Assembly: GCA_029882675.1 (NCBI GenBank)
Contig: JAOUKJ010000012.1
Location: forward strand, 1 to 19,284
Length of the DNA: 19,284 nt
Source: Cyclobacteriaceae bacterium
GTDB taxonomy: Bacteria; Bacteroidota; Bacteroidia; Cytophagales; Cyclobacteriaceae
Direction of reading: 5' to 3'
A model generated the notes under the pieces. That model saw nothing but the letters and a program-made list of their open reading frames with translations, had not been told where the DNA came from and searched no databases. The translations under genes were made by a program, and so were the position numbers. The first letter of the stretch is position 1, and each line of letters opens with the position of its first letter. Shown here one piece after another: positions 14,460 to 19,284 of this stretch.

Positions 14460-15800
14460 TTATGCATTTTCCTTTTCAACAACCTTGGTAAACTCATCCA
14501 GTTTAACCTTTTTCTCAGAAATGGTAATTTCTCCTTTTATGAGCTCAAAGGTCTTTTCTCCCATAACCTGCTCATAGATTGTGCGATAGTTTTTTCCATT
14601 CTCGCCTTGCAGATAGTTATCTACAACGGGATCCAGGCTGTCTTTAAACCCGGCAATGGCCTCTTCACCACCAAATTGCTGCACAAACATAGACCTGGCT
14701 TTTTCCTTTACCTCATCATACTCTACCTTAATCTCCTTGTCTGCTATAATTTTTTCTGTAATCAGGCTCCATTTCAGTGATTCAGCATAGCCGTCATATT
14801 CCCTTTCAATATCCTCATCAGTCACGTTTTCCTGATCCACCTTCAGCCACTCCTTTAGGAAATTATCAGGTAATTCAATGCTTGTGGATGCCAAAAGTTG
14901 TTTTCTGATGCTGTGATTGAAAAATGTTTCTGTTTCTTTATCGTAATTTGCCTGGATTGTTTCGGTCACCTTGGCGTTAAATTCTTTTTCATCTTTTACG
15001 GCATCCTTTCCGAAAACCTGATCAAAAAGAGCCTGATCCATTTCCGCTTCTTTTCTCCTTTTAACACCATTCACCTTAAGGGTGAATTTGCCTTTTATTT
15101 CTCCGGCATTATCATCATGGATACCGGTCAGTGTTTTGATGATATCAACATCTGAAAATGTCTTTTTTAGATCAAAACTAACTTCGTCACCTCTCTTCAG
15201 GCCAATAAATTTTTTCTGTTCTTTCTTCTCCACGGCGTCAACAGGAAAGGAAACTTCCTTATTGTCAATTTGGCCGTCTTCAGAATGAATATCTACTTCA
15301 AGAAGGTCTCCACTTTCGCTGGTGTCAGCTTCAATGTCTGTTCCAAATCGCTTTTTTATATCAACAAGGGTTTTTTCAAGCGTTTTATCATCGATGTCAA
15401 TAGAATATTTTTTTACTTTCTGTTTTTTAGAAAGGTCATAATATACTTCATTAACGAAACCAATATTATATTCAAATTCGAAATCTTCCTGAGTATCCCA
15501 ATCGATGGTCGCCATCGATTTGTCCGGTAAGGGATTACCTAATACCTGTAATTTTTGTTCGCGGATGTATTCTGACAGGTTTTTACTTACCAGGTTATTA
15601 ACTTCCTCTACCAAAATAGACTTACCATACATTTTGTTAATCAGGCCAGGGGGCACTTTGCCTGGACGGAAACCTTTGACGCTTGCCTTTTTGGCGTAGT
15701 CCTTTACTTTTTTTTCAACTTCTGGTTGATAATCAGCTTTCTTTACACTAACTTTAATTAGCGCTTCGGTTGAGCTTTTTTTGTTTAAATTGATTTCCAA
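14460..15800 (-). CDS. tig: Trigger factor (ribosome-associated chaperone)
   Basis: Trigger factor binds near the ribosomal exit tunnel and shields nascent chains. The product is 446 residues from the chosen TTG at 15800, which gives MEINLNKKSSTEALIKVSV, matching the normal family start. The ribosome-binding signature GFRPGKVPPGLI follows within the first 60 residues. A central divergent FKBP-type domain (SGDLLEVDI to KRGDEVSFDL) and a helical C-terminal part follow. An in-frame TTG at 15854 would add 18 residues but lies inside the tRNA-Leu terminator hairpin and encodes nothing conserved, so it is rejected. No promoter box lies between that terminator and the start. The gene heads tig-clpP-clpX, a common bacterial order linking folding with degradation. 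Confidence 0.95.
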   Translation of the reverse strand: MEINLNKKSSTEALIKVSVKKADYQPEVEKKVKDYAKKASVKGFRPGKVPPGLINKMYGKSILVEEVNNLVSKNLSEYIREQKLQVLGNPLPDKSMATIDWDTQEDFEFEYNIGFVNEVYYDLSKKQKVKKYSIDIDDKTLEKTLVDIKKRFGTDIEADTSESGDLLEVDIHSEDGQIDNKEVSFPVDAVEKKEQKKFIGLKRGDEVSFDLKKTFSDVDIIKTLTGIHDDNAGEIKGKFTLKVNGVKRRKEAEMDQALFDQVFGKDAVKDEKEFNAKVTETIQANYDKETETFFNHSIRKQLLASTSIELPDNFLKEWLKVDQENVTDEDIEREYDGYAESLKWSLITEKIIADKEIKVEYDEVKEKARSMFVQQFGGEEAIAGFKDSLDPVVDNYLQGENGKNYRTIYEQVMGEKTFELIKGEITISEKKVKLDEFTKVVEKENA

Positions 15801-15831
15801 AACAGTACTTGTTTTCGTTGAAGATAAAATT

Positions 15832-15876
15832 AAAAAACCCTCCTGATGATTCAAATGCTTTATCTACAGGGAGGGT
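15832..15876 (-). terminator. Rho-independent terminator after tRNA-Leu, upstream of tig
   Basis: On the minus strand ACCCTCCCTG (15876-15867) pairs with CAGGAGGGT (15845-15837), with one bulged C and a 21-base loop, and is followed by six T residues (15837-15832, the first shared with the stem end). It lies 9 bases after the tRNA 3' end and about 30 bases before the tig start, so it would also attenuate any read-through into tig. Confidence 0.75.
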
Positions 15877-15884
15877 AAGTTTAG

Positions 15885-15966
15885 TGCGGATGAAGGGACT
15901 CGAACCCCCAAGCCTCGCGGCGCTAGATCCTAAGTCTAGTGCGTCTACCAATTTCGCCACATCCGC
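15885..15966 (-). tRNA. tRNA-Leu, anticodon UAG
   Basis: This is an 82-base class II tRNA. The 7-bp acceptor stem GCGGATG/CATCCGC is perfect, with discriminator A at 15885. The anticodon stem CTAGA/TCTAG encloses the loop CTTAGGA, so the anticodon is TAG (15932-15930) and reads CUA and probably other CUN codons. A short variable arm (GCC-GCGA-GGC) and a T-loop TTCGAGT are present. CCA is not encoded. Transcription is probably from the promoter at 16065-16095 and ends at the hairpin at 15832-15876. Plus-strand ORFs crossing it are artefacts. Confidence 0.97.
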
Positions 15967-16000
15967 TTTATGTCGGTTTTTACTGACAAAGTGCTTTGCG

Positions 16001-16034
16001 TTTGTTTCTATTTTGATAGAATGGGGTATTTTTG
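16001..16034 (+). promoter_or_regulatory. Putative promoter of the rel gene
   Basis: TTTG at 16001-16004 and TATTTTTG at 16027-16034 match both halves of the Bacteroidota consensus, with 22 bases between TTG and TAnnTTTG. Transcription would start near 16041, giving a leader of about 100 bases that crosses the opposing tRNA promoter. Confidence 0.55.
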
Positions 16035-16064
16035 CAAATCTCACGAGTCATAAAAATCGGAGTG

Positions 16065-16095
16065 CAAATTTAGTAATAAAAAAAATATAGTTCAA
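16065..16095 (-). promoter_or_regulatory. Putative promoter of tRNA-Leu
   Basis: On the minus strand TTG (16095-16093), a 20-base spacer and TAAATTTG (16072-16065) match the Bacteroidota consensus fully. Transcription would start near 16058, about 90 bases upstream of the mature tRNA 5' end, so the precursor has a long leader that crosses the rel promoter. Confidence 0.6.
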
Positions 16096-16137
16096 TACGT
16101 TGATGGATATTTTGTAAATAGTTGAAGAAATAAAAAT

Positions 16138-18357
16138 ATGTTAGTAGTTGATGTTGAGGAGGAAAAGAGAGAACTGATCAGGCGTTACAGAAGGCTTTTG
16201 CGTAAGGCAAAGCCATTTTTGAAGGATAATGACGCTAAAATAATAAAAAAGGCCTTCAATGTCTGTGTGGACGCACATAAGGAAATGAGGCGCAAGTCGG
16301 GAGAGCCATATGTATATCATCCAATCGCCGTCGCTGAGATTTGTGTGAATGAAATAGGATTAGGCACCACCTCTATCGTATCCGCTTTGCTGCATGATGT
16401 GGTAGAAGACACCGATTGGGAACTGGAAGATATCGAGTTGGATTTCGGAAAAAAAATAGCAAAAATAATTGATGGCCTTACTAAAATAAGTGGTGTCTTT
16501 GAACACGGCAGCTCACAACAGGCCGAAAATTTCCGAAAAATGTTGTTTACCCTTTCTGAGGATGTAAGGGTAATACTGATAAAAATTGCAGATCGGCTGC
16601 ATAATATGCGTACCCTCCAGAGTATGCCGAGAAATAAACAATTAAGAACGGCTTCTGAGACCATCTACCTTTATGCCCCTTTGGCACACAGGCTGGGATT
16701 ATATGCAATTAAATCAGAATTGGAAGACCTTTATTTGCGATATACTGAACGGTCGGAGTACGAAGAAATTGAAAGTAAAATTCAGGAGTCTAAAGGGCAA
16801 AGGGTTCGGTTTATTTCAAACTTTGGAAAGCCCATAAAAGAAGAAATTCACAGATTGGGTCTTAATTTTGAAATAAAGGGTCGGCCGAAGTCGGTCTATT
16901 CAATCTGGCGCAAAATGAAAGAGCAAAATGTGCCCTTTGAAGAAGTCTATGATATTTTCGCTATACGTATTATAATAGATGTACCCCTTGAAGAGGAAAA
17001 ATCAGCTTGTTGGATGGTTTACTCAGTTGTGACTGACTTTTACAGGCCCAATCCGGATCGCTTGCGAGATTGGATCAGCACACCCAAAGCCAATGGTTAT
17101 GAGTCACTTCATACCACAGTTATGGGAAAGAATGGACAGTGGGTGGAAGTGCAAATCAGAACGAAAAGAATGGATGAGATTGCGGAGAAAGGATATGCCG
17201 CTCATTGGAAATATAAACATAATATTAATGTAGAAGAGTCACAGCTGGAGCAATGGCTGGCTGCTGTTCGTGATACATTGGAACAAAACAACCATGAAGC
17301 CCTTGAATTTGTTGATAATTTTCGAGGTAGTTTGTTTGCCCATGAAATATTTGTGTTTAGCCCGAAGGGAGACCTCTATACGCTGCCATTTGGAGCAACA
17401 GCCCTGGATTTTGCCTTTTCAATTCATACAGAAGTGGGTTCATCCTGCATTGGGGCAAAAGTTAATCAAAAGCTTGTTCCCATCAGTTATTCTTTGAAAA
17501 ATGGAGACCAGGTAGAAATTCTCACTTCTTCCAAGCAAAAGCCAACGGAAGACTGGCTTCGTTTTGTTGTGACGGCCAAAGCAAGGGGGAGAATTAAAGA
17601 TGGCTTAAAGGAAGAGAAGAAGTATGTCGCAGAGGAAGGTGAAGACATGGTTAAAAGAAAACTGAAACAATTAAAAATAGATCCCAATCCCTCCAATATC
17701 GATGCCCTGAGAGATTTTATGGGCGTAAAGTCTAAATTTGACCTTTATTTTAAGGTGGGAGAAGGGAGTATAAGTATTCAGGATTTTAAAAAATTCAAGA
17801 TCAACGCGAAAGAACAGAGTGTAAGGCATAAGACGGTGACCAAAATTTCTGACGCTAAGACTTTTGAGAAAGTCATCAGAAAGGCAAAAGGAACGTTTAG
17901 CGATATTTTGCTGATTGGTGAAGATATGGATATTGTCGATTATAAGCTGGCCAGGTGTTGCAACCCAATCCCCGGAGATGATGTTTTTGGTTTTGTGACT
18001 GTCAGCGAAGGTATCAAAATTCATCGCACAGGTTGCCCGAATGCATCAGAATTACTTTCACAGCACGGCAATCGCGTGGTGAAAGCAAAATGGGCAAGTC
18101 AGCATGAACAAGCTTTTCTGGCCGGAATAAAAGTGATAGGAGTAGATCGGGTAGGTCTGATAAATGATATCTCAGCTATTATTTCAGAAGAATTAAAAGT
18201 AAATATGAGATCCATGTCCATTGATACGGATGCAGGTATTTTTGAAGGAGAAATCATGCTGTATGTGAATGATACGAAACATCTTGATATGATGATGAGT
18301 AAATTAAAAAAGGTAGAAGGCGTAGCTAAAGTCACAAGATTTGAATATAAGGATTGA
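16138..18357 (+). CDS. Bifunctional (p)ppGpp synthetase/hydrolase, Rel/SpoT family
   Basis: This long RSH enzyme (739 residues) makes and breaks the alarmone (p)ppGpp. The hydrolase HD domain looks intact: His61 in YVYHPIAVAEI, His86-Asp87 and Glu90-Asp91 in ALLHDVVEDTDW, and the ADRLHNMRTL block (151-160). The synthetase domain carries GRPKSVYSIWRKM, VYDIFAIRIII, and DWISTPKANGYESLHTTVMG near residue 310-330, followed by VEVQIRTKRMDEIAEKGYAAHW. A TGS domain follows (about 400-465, FVFSPKGDLYTLPFGATALDFAF), then a helical part, a conserved-cysteine region (ARCCNPIPGDDVFGF, HRTGCPNA, about 603-635) and a C-terminal ACT domain (about 662-735). Both active sites appear complete, so it is probably the bifunctional enzyme. 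fur follows after 64 bases with its own promoter box. Confidence 0.97.
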   Translation: MLVVDVEEEKRELIRRYRRLLRKAKPFLKDNDAKIIKKAFNVCVDAHKEMRRKSGEPYVYHPIAVAEICVNEIGLGTTSIVSALLHDVVEDTDWELEDIELDFGKKIAKIIDGLTKISGVFEHGSSQQAENFRKMLFTLSEDVRVILIKIADRLHNMRTLQSMPRNKQLRTASETIYLYAPLAHRLGLYAIKSELEDLYLRYTERSEYEEIESKIQESKGQRVRFISNFGKPIKEEIHRLGLNFEIKGRPKSVYSIWRKMKEQNVPFEEVYDIFAIRIIIDVPLEEEKSACWMVYSVVTDFYRPNPDRLRDWISTPKANGYESLHTTVMGKNGQWVEVQIRTKRMDEIAEKGYAAHWKYKHNINVEESQLEQWLAAVRDTLEQNNHEALEFVDNFRGSLFAHEIFVFSPKGDLYTLPFGATALDFAFSIHTEVGSSCIGAKVNQKLVPISYSLKNGDQVEILTSSKQKPTEDWLRFVVTAKARGRIKDGLKEEKKYVAEEGEDMVKRKLKQLKIDPNPSNIDALRDFMGVKSKFDLYFKVGEGSISIQDFKKFKINAKEQSVRHKTVTKISDAKTFEKVIRKAKGTFSDILLIGEDMDIVDYKLARCCNPIPGDDVFGFVTVSEGIKIHRTGCPNASELLSQHGNRVVKAKWASQHEQAFLAGIKVIGVDRVGLINDISAIISEELKVNMRSMSIDTDAGIFEGEIMLYVNDTKHLDMMMSKLKKVEGVAKVTRFEYKD

Positions 18358-18387
18358 AAGTCATTATTAATAGACACATTTGTGTTT

Positions 18388-18395
18388 TATATTTG
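18388..18395 (+). promoter_or_regulatory. Promoter -7 element for fur
   Basis: TATATTTG matches TAnnTTTG exactly and lies 26 bases before the TTG start of fur. There is no clear TTG at the -33 distance. The predicted leader is about 20 bases. Confidence 0.5.
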
Positions 18396-18421
18396 CACGA
18401 TCATTTTAAATACAACCTAAC

Positions 18422-18901
18422 TTGCAGGAAAAAGTTTACCATGAAGTAACCAAAATTTTCACAGCATATCTGGAAAATAAAAATCTAAGGAAGACGCCTG
18501 AAAGGTATGCCATATTGGAAGAGATATATTCTGATATCGGACATTTTGATGTGGAGTCCTTATATATAAAGATGAAAAATAAAAACTACCAGGTGAGCAG
18601 AGCTACAGTTTATAATACTCTTGATCTGTTGGTAGAATGCGATTTAGTAAGCAAACACCAGTTTGGGAAAAATCAGGCCCAGTATGAAAAATCATATGGC
18701 TATAAGCAACATGACCATTTGATCTGTACCGAATGTCATAAAGTTGTAGAGTTTTGTGATCCCAGAGTACATAATATTCAATTGATGGTTGGTGAGTTGT
18801 TGAACTTTAAAATTATGCATCATTCGCTAAATCTTTATGGGATTTGTGGAGATTGTCAGGCAAAATTAAATGTAGAAAATCAAAATGAAATTCGGAGTTA
18901 A
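18422..18901 (+). CDS. Fur-family metalloregulator
   Basis: This is a 159-residue winged-helix repressor of the Fur/Zur/PerR family. The N-terminal DNA-binding domain contains RKTPERYAILEEIYSDIGHFDVESLY and the recognition-helix block VSRATVYNTLDLLVE (58-72). The dimerisation domain has HDHLICTEC (97-105) and a second pair ICGDC (141-145), so two CxxC pairs (C102/C105, C142/C145) make a structural zinc site likely. Which metal or signal it senses cannot be read from sequence. The start is TTG: a stop lies in frame at 18407-18409 and no ATG lies between. The 3' end overlaps the STAS gene by 17 bases. The position directly after rel suggests stress or iron control, but this is inference. Confidence 0.93.
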   Translation: MQEKVYHEVTKIFTAYLENKNLRKTPERYAILEEIYSDIGHFDVESLYIKMKNKNYQVSRATVYNTLDLLVECDLVSKHQFGKNQAQYEKSYGYKQHDHLICTECHKVVEFCDPRVHNIQLMVGELLNFKIMHHSLNLYGICGDCQAKLNVENQNEIRS

Positions 18902-19232
18902 GATCAGTGAAAATATACTTCACCTTTCCATGGAAGGTGATTTAATTGGAGAGGACAATGGATTAGACATCATAAAAGCGGTGAATGATTCAATAGATAG
19001 CGGTGTTTTGAAAGCAGTGGTCGATATATCAGGCCTCAGGTATATTAACAGTAGTGGAATAGGCGTTTTAATTACGATTTTGACGAAGTTTAGAAATAAA
19101 GGTGGTGAGATTTTTCTAATCGAACCTTCAGAAAATGTTAAGAAGCTTTTAATCATCACTAAGTTGAATGCTATATTTAATATGGCACCAAATTCCGAAG
19201 AAGCCATTTTGGCTTTAAATAAAGTGGATTAA
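18885..19232 (+). CDS. STAS-domain protein (anti-sigma factor antagonist type)
   Basis: This is a 115-residue single STAS domain. The family signature is clear: VVDISGLRYINSSGIGVLI with Asp48, Ser56 and Ser57, the serine pair being where SpoIIAA/RsbV-type proteins are phosphorylated, followed by KGGEIFLIEPSENVKKLL. In known systems the unphosphorylated form binds an anti-sigma factor kinase; no kinase or sigma factor is visible in the window, so the partner here is unknown. The ATG lies inside fur (17-base overlap), which points to translational coupling. There is no membrane segment. After its stop 52 bases remain, in which I see no gene start. Confidence 0.9.
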   Translation: MKFGVKISENILHLSMEGDLIGEDNGLDIIKAVNDSIDSGVLKAVVDISGLRYINSSGIGVLITILTKFRNKGGEIFLIEPSENVKKLLIITKLNAIFNMAPNSEEAILALNKVD

Positions 19233-19284
19233 TATAAAGACTTAACCAATCAGTGTTTTACCAATAGCAATATGATAATCATAA

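Noticed and set aside
15754..16044. Minus-strand frame of 96 codons through tRNA-Leu and its terminator
   Set aside because: It overlaps the tRNA in full and the start of tig in another frame; no protein features.
15809..16090. Plus-strand frame of 93 codons across the tRNA region (contains MKGLEPPSLAALDP)
   Set aside because: It is a translation of the antisense strand of tRNA-Leu, a well-known annotation artefact; the tRNA is structurally complete.
16317..16664. Minus-strand frame of 115 codons opposite rel
   Set aside because: It lies wholly inside the HD domain coding region; no own start context or domain.

Overview
The window reads as chromosomal core DNA of a Bacteroidota bacterium, probably of the Cytophagales/Cytophagia side (class-level placement is inference). 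The evidence is: several promoters match the Bacteroidota sigma pattern TTG-(20 to 22)-TAnnTTTG; no start is preceded by a clear Shine-Dalgarno sequence; rpoC is followed by a DUF3467 gene; and the gene sets rpsL-rpsG-fusA-rpsJ, tig-clpP-clpX and rel-fur are ordinary for the phylum. No CRISPR array, phage module or intact insertion sequence is visible.

Layout. 1-906: the 3' end of rpoC and a DUF3467 protein. 952-4390: the str operon (S12, S7, EF-G, S10), which ends at a strong terminator directly after rpsJ. 4391-7023: an accessory stretch holding a 58-residue basic lipoprotein-like gene on the minus strand, a degraded-looking reading frame, a 502-residue secreted protein of unknown function, and a gene-free hairpin-rich region. 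7024-10559: a short SSB without the acidic tail (minus), a Tat-dependent, probably lipid-anchored FAD oxidoreductase (plus) and a cardiolipin synthase (minus), the last two ending 7 bases apart. 10756-12352: a PTPS/QueD-family enzyme and lpxB as a two-gene unit. 12491-15966 (minus): tRNA-Leu(UAG), tig, clpP and clpX, a translation-to-proteolysis block. 16001-19232 (plus): a bifunctional Rel/SpoT enzyme, a Fur-family regulator and an overlapping STAS-domain protein.

Functionally most of the window is growth machinery: transcription (RpoC), translation (S12, S7, EF-G, S10, tRNA-Leu), nascent-chain folding and turnover (trigger factor, ClpXP), envelope lipid synthesis (LpxB, cardiolipin synthase), and stringent or metal-responsive control (Rel, Fur). 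No clear new multi-gene system is present. The best leads are the short lipoprotein gene with its own promoter, face-to-face promoters between rel and tRNA-Leu, the lack of any visible promoter for tig other than read-through from tRNA-Leu, the separation of rpsJ from the rest of the S10 operon, and the unassigned secreted protein. All calls were made by reading the sequence; no database search was run.
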